A stretch of 64,000 nt of DNA from Larix kaempferi (lineage: Eukaryota; Streptophyta; Pinopsida; Pinales; Pinaceae): assembly GCA_027924585.1 (NCBI GenBank), contig BSBM01000994.1, positions 6,703,001 to 6,767,000 of the forward strand, read 5' to 3'. The notes under the pieces were generated by a model. That model saw nothing but the letters and a program-made list of their open reading frames with translations. It had not been told where the DNA came from and made no database searches. The translations under genes were made by a program, and so were the position numbers. Positions 46,886 through 58,369 of this stretch are shown here, one piece after another (within the stretch, counting starts at the first letter, position 1; every line of letters starts with the position of its first letter).

Positions 46886-47180
46886 GATTTAATTTCTAAA
46901 TTAATTTATAGATTTATAAATTAATGGAAATCCATTTATATAATTGTAAACAATTAGATTTAATTTCTAAATTAATTTATTAATTTATAGATTTATAAAT
47001 TATTGGAAAACCATTTATATAATTTTAAACCATTAAATTTAATTTCTAAATTAATTTATTAATTTATAGATTTATAAATTAATGGAAACCCATTTATATA
47101 ATTGTAAACAATTAGATTTAATTTCTAAATTATTTTATGGATTTATAAATTAATAGAAAACAATTTATATAATTGTAGAT
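46886..47180. repeat. AT-rich minisatellite, four units of 71-79 bp
   Basis: Units begin at 46886, 46957, 47036 and 47115, each starting (G/A)ATTTAATTTCTAAATTA and carrying TTTATAAATTA.TGGAAA and TTTATATAATTGTAAAC. The last unit is incomplete. Confidence 0.88.
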
Positions 47181-48600
47181 TTGATATGAGATTTAATTTA
47201 TAAATTGATAGGAGATAAATTTATCATTATTGAGTTTATATAATTTTTTAAAATATTATAAAATATAAAAGAAAAAATTAAATGAAAAAAATATGTTTAA
47301 TTAAAAAAATATATACAAATTAAAAACATTAAAAATTAAAAACCTATTATTATTCTCAAATTCAAAAATATATATACTCAACTTAAATAATTTATCATAA
47401 TAATATTTAATGTGGATCGAATTTATTTATAAATTCACACTCGTTTTATAACTCATTAAATGTTTAAAATTCATTCATTTGTTTATTAGATTTTTTTTTG
47501 ATAGAATGCATTAAACGTTTAAAATAGAAAAAAAATTATAAATTTACTAATTTGTTAATTAAAGTTTTGATATGTGCACTTTTAAATAAATGAATGTTAC
47601 AAGTTTACTTTTGTTTCCATTAAATTTGTCTATATCACTTAGTCATGATCTTAGTCTTATTTTCATCAATTATCTTTTACTTTACTACATTGTTTGTAAT
47701 TAAAACTGTACAAGCTTAGAAGGTTGGAGCCAATGCATTTGTAAAATGCCAAAAAAATTGTCATGTTATTTTCTCGTAAGATTTTTTTATCATAGAAATG
47801 GAACCCTCTTTCTATTTAGGAAAGTAACAACCCAACATAATTCATATGAATGTGTGAATGGAACTAATAAAATGTAATAGAATTAAATAAGCATCCATTA
47901 ATGAATTTCATTCATGCATAAACATGGATAACACCCATTTTCATAAATAGAAATATAAGTCAATTGTATACTTTGATATAGTGATAAAAAAAATGCATAG
48001 CAATTTTCAACACAATCATAGGCATCCTATCTCATACCATTGTAATGTAAGTCTTCTTTTTATAGCTATAGTGATAACTTAAGTCGATATGATTTGATGT
48101 ATGATAGGTGAACTTTTAAATTGATCAATGTTACACATTTATTTGTCAATTCATTCATTTGATTTATTATTTTTGTATTAAAACAAGAGTTATAGCTTAG
48201 TCAATATGATTTAATTATATTGAATTTGTGAATCATTTTATTAAAAAATTATTTTGTTTTATTTTATTTAATATTGGTTTTTGTTTCTATGTTATAAGGC
48301 AGAAACTAAGTTGGACACAGCTCTTGTTTATTTTAAATATATTTACATATTCAATATACAATTTTAATATATATTCATTAATTAAATTTAATATTTTATA
48401 TAATATAAGAATATATATTATATTATAATTTTTAAATATAATATAAAATACATATAATGTTGCTTATTTAAATACGATCTATTTATATAACTATTTATTA
48501 TAATATAATATATATTATATTTATTATAATATAATATATATTATAAAAATTTAAAATACCACAATATTTTCATATGCATATTATAATGGTACCACACTTA
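47181..48600. other. Very AT-rich DNA with palindromic TATA tracts
   Basis: No gene. Near 48489-48545 TTATTATAATATAATATAT occurs twice in tandem, forming self-complementary AT tracts. Confidence 0.55.
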
Positions 48601-48785
48601 CCTTTTATATTTATGTCGTAAGGTGTTTCTCTAAGTGGGAGCGACTCCCCGAGTTTGAGGATTTATATATGCTGAGTCGTTCGATCATTTTACCAATGAT
48701 TGAGAGTAACACATTCGTTGATCCTGGCATCGACTCCGTCGATCTTTCTTTCCTCCCTCGTGATGTAAACACCTGAGCTCCTTCA

Positions 48786-49256
48786 ATGCACGCCTACTTA
48801 CCTGTGTTCATTCAATGCATTCCTTGCCCACACATTTACTTCTCCTTCTCAGAACGATCCTCCTCCGCCACCTCAATGTACAGCTGGTCACCCGAATACA
48901 ACTACATGCGATCACCGACTACAACTACATGTGATCAAATTGTAAATCAGGTCGTGACTTGTGAGGCTATGGATGATGTTGTAGAAGGAGAGGAGGAGAG
49001 CGGTTATGTGGGACAAAAGGAGGATATAATCCCTGGAGGCCACGAAATGGAAAAATAATGTGCAAAATTGGATGAAGTTCTTGAAGACACGGACATAGAT
49101 GTGTTTGACACGATTATGAATAGAAACATAGTTAATGAGATGAAAAACAGGTTGGGAGATTTGCAAAAGCAGGGTATAGACGTACATAACATTCATAAGT
49201 TTCATTTTATTCACTTTTTTCTAGAACAAACCCTAGGTTTCCTGGACTTTGTTTAA
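48786..49256 (+). pseudogene. Unknown acidic ORF with one stop
   Basis: A plus-strand frame of 90 codons (48786-49058) continues after a single TAA for 66 more. The second half is acidic and looks helical (VVEGEEESGYVGQKEDII, LEDTDIDVFDTIMNR, NEMKNRLGDLQKQG). No domain recognised. It could be a remnant of a host gene or of a transposon accessory protein. Confidence 0.3.
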
Positions 49257-49973
49257 AAAAGAGTCGTCATGGATTCAAAAAGAGTGAAAATCCTATGCCC
49301 TATCAATTCCTTAGTGATTAAGAAATCCATATGTTTATATTGAAATGGTACCAATTTAGATGGTGCAAAAGTCATTAGCTTTATATTTTTTTTAGGATTT
49401 ACCATCTATAATTATGACAGAACACACTATTTATAGAAAATATGAATTTGGAGGCAGATTTGTATCAACCCATGATATGCATCTTAAACCTAACTTCTGA
49501 AACATAGCTGCTACTCCACTTTGTCTCTTCATTTATGGAAGCTTTTCTTTGAGACCTTGTATGCTTGGGTAGTTTTAGAAAATATGCTTCAGAAACAGAG
49601 TCAACACGGTCCATATCCCTAATAGATATGTGTGACATTGATGTTGTTTTCCTTCATTTGTGGGACAAAATTTGAAATGCAGGGCTTCTTTTTTCTTTTG
49701 GATGAATCTTTTACTTACAAATGTCCTTTTCTTTTTATCTTCGGCTTCCATGTGCTCAATCTCTTGGATTTTGTGACTCACTTTGGCTTCTATCGGGATT
49801 TCCGCACCATAGTGGTTTCCTCTTCTTCACTATCATCATCATACTCATCATCTTCTATGGTGGAACTCCAATCTACTTCAAAATATTATCACCACTTGGT
49901 GATAATTTAACCCTTTTATTGCATGATTTCTTGGTTTTCCCTCGATGTTTGTGGTCTTCCATTGTATTTACTG
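49257..49973. other. No supported gene
   Basis: Contains, at 49323-49352, a 30-bp sequence that also begins both palindrome blocks (49980 and 59133). ORFs on both strands are short and Phe/Ser-rich without domains. Confidence 0.4.
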
Positions 49974-52140
49974 TAACTTAAATCCATATGTTTATATTGA
50001 AATGGTACCTTAATATCCTTAATATTCATTTATAAAACATTTAAGCTAATTTTAAAAATAAAATATGACATGTGTCACAATATAAGTGTTCCACGTGTCA
50101 CCCTGGAAACTAGAGGTCGCTCTTTCCTCGGGTTGTTTTATTTTGGGGTGTTGGAAGTAGATGCTAAGGAGAAAGAGCATCTACTCCTTCCTCTAGGGAT
50201 GTTTTTTAGGAGTGGGGAAAGTAGATATCGACACTCTAAACACAAATTTCATAGGAACATTGCTTCACATAGTTTGTTGGAAAGTGGAAATATTATTAGA
50301 GAAAGAGTGACTGCCCTTTCTTCAAGTTGTTCTATTTTTACAATTCCATCATAAATGAAGGGGTAGCCGACCCTTCTTCTATGTTTTCCATTTTGGATAT
50401 AGGTGAATTGCTGGATATAGGTGTTCACAATTATCTAATAAATGAAGGGGTGACCGACCCTTCTTATGTGTTCTCCATTCTAGATGGATACAGGTGTTCA
50501 AAATTATCTACCAAACGAACGGGCGACTGATCCTTCTTGTCAAAAAATGAAAGTCGGGACAAATGTTTTTTTTATATGTTATAACATAGTTTAGGTCTAA
50601 ATCCCTACTTTTAACAATGGAAGTCGAAAGTAGGGAATTATCGGCATAGCCTTCGTAGATTAAATATTTTTGTGTTTCTCTCGTAAATGAAGGGTTAGCT
50701 GACCCTTCTTGTGTTTAGTATTCTTCCAGTGTTCACCATTTTGGATATACATGAATTGACGGCCTAGCCTTTATAGGTTGAATATTTTTACAATTCCCTC
50801 AAAAATGAAGGGGCGACTACTTGTTCTTCTGCCCAGTATTTTTTTCATAATCGTTCTAGACTATAAGAAGGGTCGGTTGATCCTTCTTGTGCTCAATATT
50901 CTTCCAGTGTTCACCATTTTGGATATACATGAATTGATGGCCTAGCCTTCATAGGTTGAATATTTTTACAATTCCCTCATAAATGAAGGGGAGACCATCC
51001 CTTCTTTTGCCCAGTATTTGTTTCATAATAGTTCTAGACTGCAAGAAGGGTTGGTCGATCCTTCTTATGTTATCCATTATGGATATAGGTGTTGACAATT
51101 ATCTATTAAATGAAGGGGCAACCGATCCTTCTTGTAGGAAAACGGAATTCGGGATAAACATATTTTAAATGTTATAACTTATCTTATGTTTGGATCCCTA
51201 CTATTTGCAACGGAAGACAGAAGGCAGGAATTGTCAGCCTAACCTTCGTACATTAAATATTTTTACATTTCTATCATAAATGAAGGGTCAGCCGACCCTT
51301 CTTATGCTTAGTATTCTTTCAGTGTTCACCATTTTAGATATACATGAATTGACGGCCTAGCCTTCGTAGGTTGAATATGTTTACAATTCCCTCATAAATG
51401 AAGGGGCCGACAACCATTCTTTTGCCAAATATTCTTTTCATAATATTTCTAGACTACAAGAAGGGTCGGTCGATCCTTCTTGTGTTTGCCATTCTGGATA
51501 TAGGGAATTGATGGATATAGGTATTAACAATTATCTACTAAACGAAGGGGTGGCCGACCTTTCTTGTCGTAAAACAGAAGTCGGGAAAAATGTTTTTTAT
51601 ATGTTATAACTTAGTTGATGTCTGGATCCCTAATATTTACAGCGGAAGTCAGAAGTCCGGAATTGGCATCCTAGAGTTTGTAGATTAAATATTTTCACAT
51701 TTCTCTCGTAAATGAAGGGTCAGTCGAACCTTCTTGAGCTCAGTATTCTTCCATTGTTCACCATTTTGAATATACATGAATTGATGGCCTAGCCTTCGTA
51801 GGTTAACTATTTTTTCAATTCCCTCATAAATGAAGGGTCGCCCGACCCTTCTTATTCCCAGTATTATTTTCGTAATAGTTCTAGAGCGCAAGAAGAGTCA
51901 GGAATTATGTTCGCCATTATAGATATATGGAATTTCTGGATATAGGTGTTCACAGTTATCTACTAATCGAAGGGGCATTCGATCCTTCTTGCGTTCTCCA
52001 TTCTAGATATAGGGAATTTCTTGATATAGGTTTTCACAATTATCTACTAAACGAAGGGGTGACCGATCCTTCTTGTCGGAAAATGGAAGTCGAATAGACA
52101 TTTTTTTCATGTTATAACTTAGCTGATGTCCGAGTCCCTA
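49974..52140 (+). repeat. Palindrome-array block 1
   Basis: Starts TAACTTAAATCCATATG like block 2. After a 380-bp head with two GAAAGAG..CTCTTTC-type dyads it consists of about 18 short palindromes of the form GAAGGG(T/G)CG..CGA(C/T)CCTTC. They start at 50357, 50444, 50517, 50689, 50807, 50865, 50984, 51043, 51112, 51282, 51400, 51458, 51544, 51714, 51832, about 51889 (half), 51969 and 52053. Four spacer types recur in fixed order, so the true unit is about 432 bp with four palindromes. The best copy, 51832-51851, has perfect 9-bp arms. Confidence 0.88.
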
Positions 52141-52150
52141 CTATTTAGAT

Positions 52151-52310
52151 GTTGTATGTGTTCTTTTATGAACCCAATATTAACTTATTTTGTTGTATGT
52201 GTTCCTTTATGAATCCAATATTAACTTATTTTGTTGTATGTGTTCTTTTATGAATCCAATATTAACTTATTTTGTTGTATGTGTTCTTTTATGAATCCAA
52301 TATTAACTTG
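52151..52310. repeat. 41-bp tandem repeat, four copies
   Basis: Copies start at 52151, 52192, 52233 and 52274; each reads GTTGTATGTGTTC(C/T)TTTATG, then AATATTAACTTATTTT. Almost identical, so recently amplified. It directly follows block 1. Confidence 0.92.
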
Positions 52311-52780
52311 AGAAGAAGGTTATTGTGAATACTTTAATCCTATGAACCAGAGCATATCAATATGAATTGTGACTCAACATAATCTCATTCACAACAAACA
52401 ACAGATAACAACAGGATAATCGCTGCTCACATAGACAAAACAATGCAAATAGATAACAGTAATAACATTCACATAAGGAAAGGAAATACAAAGTGCAAAA
52501 TAACGACAAGCGAATCTATGCTTAGAAAAGTCATTTCTTAAATATGCATTTTTTTTCCCAAAGGGGTTGGATCCATTTATGAAGAGCGAGGAATTTTTCA
52601 CCAATGGGCAAGGTTCAATTCCAATGAGGGATGAACCTGGAGCCAAGGGGGCACCTTGAGGTAGCGTTCGAATGCATGGTTCCACCTAGAGAGATTGTAT
52701 TAAATGATCTCGTGACCCATGGAAAAATAAGTGGATAAAACCCCACCCCCATGTCCTCCTAACATTTTATCCTACATGGG
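52311..52780. other. No supported gene
   Basis: ORF-free in any recognisable sense; nothing seen. Confidence 0.4.
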
Positions 52781-52991
52781 TGTGGCTCATTGGCGATTCG
52801 CTTGATATGAACTCACATGTTGTAAACATAGGTCACGGTTTCAAATCACACCTGGGCTTACCTGTGTCCCATGCTTGAAGGTGGTTGTGGGGCACATAGG
52901 GGTATAATGGTAGTGGGATTGGATCCCTGGACCTCGTGTCATGTGAGTACCAGCCCAGTCTCTAGTTGTTGATTCCCCTATAAAAAAAAAC
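52781..52991 (+). mobile_element. tRNA-derived SINE candidate 2
   Basis: A-box-like TGGCTCATTGG at 52783-52793, B box GGTTTCAAATC at 52837-52847, and a terminal A run at 52982-52990. Total about 210 bp. This is the layout of a plant SINE: Pol III promoter in the head, poly-A tail. Confidence 0.55.
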
Positions 52992-53585
52992 TCTGCACAT
53001 TTTTTTTTACTCTTGAGATCGTTCAGTCAAACAGGTCTCTCTCTCATGGGTTCCAACCCCAATTAGAGAGCTGATATCTAAGTGATTGCTTAACTATTTG
53101 CTTGAAAATAGTAAATTTATAATTACTTGTTACATCTATTACAAAACTAAGTTTTCATAATCCTAGAAATGTTGAAAGACAATTTGATGCCACATTGAAG
53201 TGGGCTTTGGCATAAACTTTGCTTGAGTATCACTGAAAGGTTTCCTCACTGGTGCATTTTGTACTTCATCCTCCCAAAATTTTCAACTGTATTCCATTGC
53301 TCCACATAGGAGACTTCATAATTAATCATATATGTTGACACATTTTTTTATTTTTTTTTACAGAAATGAGTAAAATTTTGCATTATCAAAAGCTAAATGT
53401 GGGGACATTTGGAAAATTACAGACTAGTCTTCAAAATACCACATAGATGTGTCACAGAGAAAAACAGAACTTGCAAATTCCAAACTGTTCATGAAAAGGA
53501 AAACTAGAAACCTAACTAAAGCTCTAAATACTAGGGGACTTATTAAACATACATACTACCCTAGGAGGAGACTAAAAAAAATCTA
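52992..53585. other. No supported gene; partial duplicate of RNase H 5' region
   Basis: Bases 53215-53300 resemble 54932-55015 (shared TTGAGTATCACTGA and TTGTACTTCATCCTCCCAAA). This suggests an older duplication of the beginning of the RNase H ORF. Confidence 0.5.
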
Positions 53586-54310
53586 TTAAAGACCTTTTGA
53601 TTTTCCAACGGAAGTCCCTGTACTTTTTCGGTTATCTTTCTTCAGGACAACTTCGAATTCCTGGTGGACGTGGGCTTCAAAGGCCATGTTACCCAACTGA
53701 ATTTCCACCTGAAGAAGTCTTTCAGAAAGAACCTGATTCACTTGGTACTGATCTTGTCTCTGGACCTCTACCAATGCTGCTTGTTCATTCTAAATTACTC
53801 AAGTCTCATGGACCGATTCCTCCACTTGTTCCATCCATTCCTCGATTTTCTCCAACCTTACCTTCACTTTCTCCTTCAGCCTTTTTATACTTTTTTTTCG
53901 AGTTTTCATGGTTTCTTTTAATGCCCGCAGACGTCTCTCCATGACCTCAACTTCATGTTCTAGACAACAATCTTCGATCTCATGGCTTGAGTCCATATCC
54001 TTGATCGTTTATCCACCCACGCTCTTTGTGCGCCCAACATAAAGGCTCTATGACAACATGATGAAGGAGTGGCATACCTCTAGTCTAAGGATGGCCAAAT
54101 GCTGCTTGACTCCCTTCGAAATTACCCAGCAAGCTTGGATGGGAGAATGGTAAAACATCCGGGTTTGGTCTCCCATTAATACCTCATATTCCACTGAAAT
54201 AGGTCCGTACTCTCCCGGATCCCAGATTATAACCAAGTGTACCTTGCTAACGTCAATCTACAATTTCGTGCGGAAGTTTGGACATAAGGCATACCAGAGT
54301 ACGAGAAGGT
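53586..54310 (-). pseudogene. Coiled-coil ORF, unknown, with stops
   Basis: One minus-strand frame runs from about 54300 to 53586 with stops near 54255, 54048, 54010, 53800 and 53790. The first part (IIWDPGEYGPISVEYEVLMG) is unassigned. The second is a strongly charged predicted coiled coil (EHEVEVMERRLRALKETMKT, EKVKVRLEKIEEWMEQVEES), then Gln/Val-rich with QVLSERLLQVEIQLG. No family recognised. It lies just downstream of the RNase H ORF on the same strand and may belong with it. Confidence 0.4.
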
Positions 54311-54543
54311 CCATTTATTCTGTGTTCTTCTCACGGGTGAAAATAATTCCCAAACTAAAGTTTAAGTCCAGCGACTCCGAATTGACGTAACTTCATCTGT
54401 GCCTTTTAATGCTCCATGTTCTATCACCTACTACCCAGTTCATCCACTTGCTCTGCCTTTTGTTTGTGATCTCCTAACTGTCCTTCAGATTCCTCCACTC
54501 ATTTGGATAACCGCCAATTGTCCACTGTGCAGCATGAATCCGA

Positions 54544-55050
54544 TTAGGGGAGCGAGTCCACCTCCAAGGTATGCTCATTAAGAAGGAGTGAGATGGGTTC
54601 CAGTGCCACTGCTCTATTTCCAGCCACATCAGCCTCCTTGTTTTTCTTACGTAGCACATGGAAGAACTTAAGATTATGGAAGAGGGAGGCTAGATCTAGA
54701 ATTCTGGGGACTATTTGATTTAAGTGGATTTCAGTCGGATTTTTGTTTTTGATCATAAGATTGATGAGACTTTGAGAGTCTCCAATAATTCTTGCTTCCA
54801 TATATCCTTTTTTATTTAGTTGTCGAAGACCGTGTAGGAGAGCTAAATATTCTGCTTGGTTATTGGTTGCAGTACCCAATCCCCAAGAGTACTGGAGTTC
54901 TTTTGATCTATCGGGACAAAGGATTATAACCTTCACTTGAGTATCACTGACAAGTGTCCTGATTGGTGCAATTTGTACTTCATCCTCCCAAACTTTGCAA
55001 TATGTCAATTGAATCATCGTCATCACTATCAATTGTTCATGACAAGGCAT
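54544..55050 (-). pseudogene. RNase H-like (RVT_3 type) protein fragment
   Basis: A 168-codon minus-strand frame. Residues about 55-145 form an RNase H fold: LGTATNNQAEYLALLHGLRQ with Glu67, IIGDSQSLINLM with Asp91, and FFHVLRKKNKEADVAGN with Asp141. The first catalytic Asp strand is not present: the N-terminus (VWEDEVQIAPI) reads like the linker before an RNase H. So three of four acidic residues are seen. Such domains occur at the end of plant Ty3 or LINE pol and as free host genes; no RT or integrase is nearby. Confidence 0.6.
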
Positions 55051-55252
55051 AATGTCGACTAAAGCATGATGATATTATTTTCTTCACACAAGTGATACAA
55101 GCCATCATTCACCATTAGCACCACCAGGACTGAATCATCATCATCACTATCAATTGTTCGTGAAAATACATAATGTCAAATAAAACATGATGATATTATT
55201 TTCTTCACACAAGTGATACAAGCCATCATTCACCATTCACCATCAGGGTATT
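55011..55252. repeat. 121-bp tandem duplication
   Basis: Copies start at 55011 and 55132 (GAATCATC(G/A)TCATCACTATC) and stay nearly identical to CCATCATTCACCATT. The first copy overlaps the start of the RNase H ORF. Confidence 0.9.
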
Positions 55253-56496
55253 TTTTAAGGATTATAAAAGTATACTTAAGTATAGTATTCTAGGCGATTA
55301 TTTTGGATTAAAAAAAAGATAAATATAGATTGGTAGGCGAATATTAAATATGAAATATACAATTTACTATTGAAAATTGTAAATTTTGGTGAATGTTATG
55401 ATAAAAAAAAATATTTTATGTAAATATAGGTGATATTAGAGACTAAAAATGACCAAATAGCAAATTTATTTTTTGAAAAAAACCCAAAAAATAGCCAATT
55501 GGCAAAATTTCACCCCTAAAAATTTCCATGTTCACCATTAGGACCATCAAGATAACCTCCATTTCAGAATTTCATCGTATAAACCATTACCATGTCAGCA
55601 TACAATCCTTTCTCAAGGCATCAATTGGAGTGATACATGTACAATTACTCTAGCAAAATCTACAGTTGCTACAGAAGATATCTATGACCACCATCCCGCC
55701 ATACTGTGATAATTACTGTTCCGCATCCGTCGAATCCCATTCAATTCACCAATCCACTAGCCACTCACTATATATAGGCTAAACCATACCCTATATCGCA
55801 ACAAAATCAAATCTTCAGGAAGTCATGGCACTCTTCTTTACCGCCTCTATTCCCTTTCCTTTGTTGTTTTATCAGAAATACTTGAGTCTTATGGTATCTC
55901 CCCAGTTCTCTTTGTGATATATGAGTATTTCGACATCAGTACCCTGACAAATCCTTACCACACCATGATATATGGGCATTTTGAGCACTCTCGAATCCCC
56001 AAGACCAGGATTTGTCATTATGTTCCTTGCCACCAATCACGTTTTCATCATTCTTCTTTCACTAACTGATTGGTGTACAAGTTGGAACAGACATGAGAAT
56101 GTTAGTGGTCCATGTACCTATTTTCTTGGACACTTCCTTCTCTAAAAAAACATGAGATTCCACTGTCATCAATGTTAGGCTTGCAGCAGTAGTCCAAGAA
56201 TAGCCATGTTGACAGCTTTCATCTTCCAGCTCCCAAACTTGACGACTCGTTTCCAGCCATGATAGTAGCTAGTCGTCCAAATTTGTTTGGTACCAGACCA
56301 TGTTGTCATCTTTCATCTAACAACATGGACACATGCCCAAAATTGAGGACCCATTTCCAGCCATGATAGTATCTGGTACCATCTCAAAGTCATTCACTGT
56401 CTACACTTAGTTACAAGACAATCCGCGGTGAAGTTCATCTGTTTATCCAGCTCCAATTATTTCCTAATTTCTTTGGGATGAAGAAAGATCTTGTTC
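55253..56496. other. No supported gene; maybe internal remnant of the copia-like element that ends at 56507
   Basis: A TATATATAGG at about 55769-55778 is followed by an ATG at 55825 with only 31 codons. A diverged 104-bp tandem duplication (shared TTCCAGCCATGATAGTA at 56251 and 56355) lies near 56205-56412. No retroelement domain can be read. Confidence 0.4.
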
Positions 56497-56874
56497 ATGG
56501 GGGAGATGTTGGAGGAGCCTAGGTCGTCTTCCCGACTAGGTCCTCCGTTTGACCTCTTCAGAGAACATGTCAAACCTTCGTGTCGAGCACCACATGTCAA
56601 GTCAGTTAGTCACATCGGTTAGTGAACTGACGGGTTGTTATGTAATCGTCTGTAAACTATATATATATATATAGGCTTGCAAAGAGAAAATAGCAAACCT
56701 TTGTCTATGTCGCGATTGCATAGAAAGGTTCCTTAAATAATAGAAAGAGTGATCTTGTATCAGAAATAATTGGTCATTTGTATTAAAGTATTTATTAATT
56801 TAATATCAATATACTTCCAAGCTATTCTTTTAATTCTTAAAGGAAACTTCGAGATAACTAGAACATTTTGACAT
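56497..56874 (+). mobile_element. 3' LTR of a copia-like element with polypurine tract
   Basis: ATGGGGGAGA (56497-56506) is a polypurine tract followed at once by TGTTGGAGGAGCC, a usual LTR start. A TATA box lies in the AT run at about 56660-56676. The LTR end is probably near GACA at 56873, about 367 bp. No partner LTR in the window. Confidence 0.5.
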
Positions 56875-57033
56875 GCTGCAAAAGTGAGTCAAGGTTCCGA
56901 GTATATTTATTGCTAAGGTTCTAGGACACACTAATCTAATTGATCATGTATCATTTACTGAATGACTCTTAAGGCATGTATTAGCAAATAACAATGTTAA
57001 GAACTTAACAACAAATAAGGTATTAAGGATAGG

Positions 57034-57290
57034 CCCTAATGGGTAGCCCAACTGGTCAAATCTCTCAGCCAAAGCCGACCCTTTATCATGAGGTTGTGGG
57101 TTTGATTATGCTTGGGTCCATCAAGATCAGGCTTGCGCGTTTAGGCAATAGATAGGTGATTCCTCCAATGTGGATGTGGGTTGGTGAACGTTGCATGGTG
57201 TACAATGTGCAACAACACTTAAAGCTAATAGAGATTGGTATCGTGTGCTGTAATGTTAGGTAATCATCCACTTCTCCTCCGTCATTTTAG
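57034..57290 (+). mobile_element. tRNA-derived SINE candidate 3
   Basis: A-box-like TAGCCCAACTGG at 57044-57055 and B-box-like GGTTTGATTAT at 57099-57109. The tRNA-like head text resembles other plant SINEs (ATCATGAGGTTGTGGGTTTG). The 3' end is uncertain. Confidence 0.48.
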
Positions 57291-58298
57291 AGTAGGACTG
57301 AAATGCTCAGTGTTTGGACATGCTTAAAAATATTGATACTGAGTGCACACTAAAGTATATGGTATAACGAGCGGACTAATATATATATCGGCCACCACCA
57401 ATACTTGCACGAATGATGCTCATTATCTATAGTTCGATTAAGAATATAAATTGCCAATACATATAACTCGTCGATACAATAACCATCTGATTTCCTTCCG
57501 ATTTTCTACTTCTTGAAAAAAGAATATATTGAAGGACACATAGGATCACACCTAGTTGCATGGGTAATTTCCATCAATCGTAAGAAGATACCATCTTTTA
57601 TAATATATCGTGTAGGTGGTTTCGAGATCACGATAAGTGGTTTTCCATTACAATTTTTCATTCAGTAGAAGGATCCTCAACTTGACATGTGGTAAGTGGT
57701 AAAAATTCCGCTACCGCTTACCCTTTTCATTCTCTACGCTAGTTAAAAGTGTGAAATCAACATCAACCATAGATATTTTATTACGCCACTCATCCATCGT
57801 AGATTGCTTCCTAACTTTAACACGTACCAAAGGTCATTTCCCCAAAGTTTCCAATGTTATAGAACATGCACATTTTCCTAGAAAATTCCTTGTCCGCCAC
57901 AGATCTCAACCCTCCTTGAATCTAAACCATTTATTTCTTATAAATTTTTACAAGACGTTTCATTAACCATTATGATCTTGTTTTTTCCTGCGGTAGTGTG
58001 TAATAAAGGTGAATTTTGTCTTAAGTAACTTCATTTGATGTATCAAGTTTTCGCGAGAATTGTCTAGCCAACATTGTATTTACCTGAATGCCAAAATATT
58101 CACAGTAGTTTTGGGTAGTAGTTATGAGATAGAATTTTCGAGGGTTTGGGTTCCAGTTCCCCTTCAACAGCAAGAAATCTCTGTTGCAGCAGTTGAAGCT
58201 CGGGTAACAGTTCCACGCAGCGGGATCTGTTTTATGCTCGGTCCCATCTACATTCAACACAGCTCAAGCCCTACGTAGGTTCCATGCTCGGTCCAAAA
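57291..58298. other. No supported gene
   Basis: Short ORFs only (for example 57751-57966, 71 codons, no domain). Nothing else recognised. Confidence 0.4.
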
Positions 58299-58369
58299 TC
58301 CAGTCGCACGCTACCACACTCCAGTCGCACGCTTCCACACTCCAGTCGCACGCTTCCACACTCCAGTTC
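58299..58369. repeat. 21-bp tandem repeat, about 3.5 copies
   Basis: CCAGTCGCACGCT(A/T)CCACACT units start at 58300, 58321 and 58342, with a partial one at 58363. GC-rich compared with the surroundings. Confidence 0.9.

Noticed and set aside
50350-52080. CRISPR-like appearance (short palindromic repeats separated by spacers).
   Set aside because: Spacers are themselves recurring types, repeats vary in length and sequence, and the context is plant nuclear DNA with no cas genes.
55760-55920. TATA box plus ATG with a short hydrophobic ORF as a host gene start.
   Set aside because: Only 31 codons, no splice donor seen, no domain; AT-rich TATA-like runs are common here.
57034-57115. A tRNA gene.
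   Set aside because: Has box-like motifs but cannot be folded into a full cloverleaf by eye; better explained as a SINE head.
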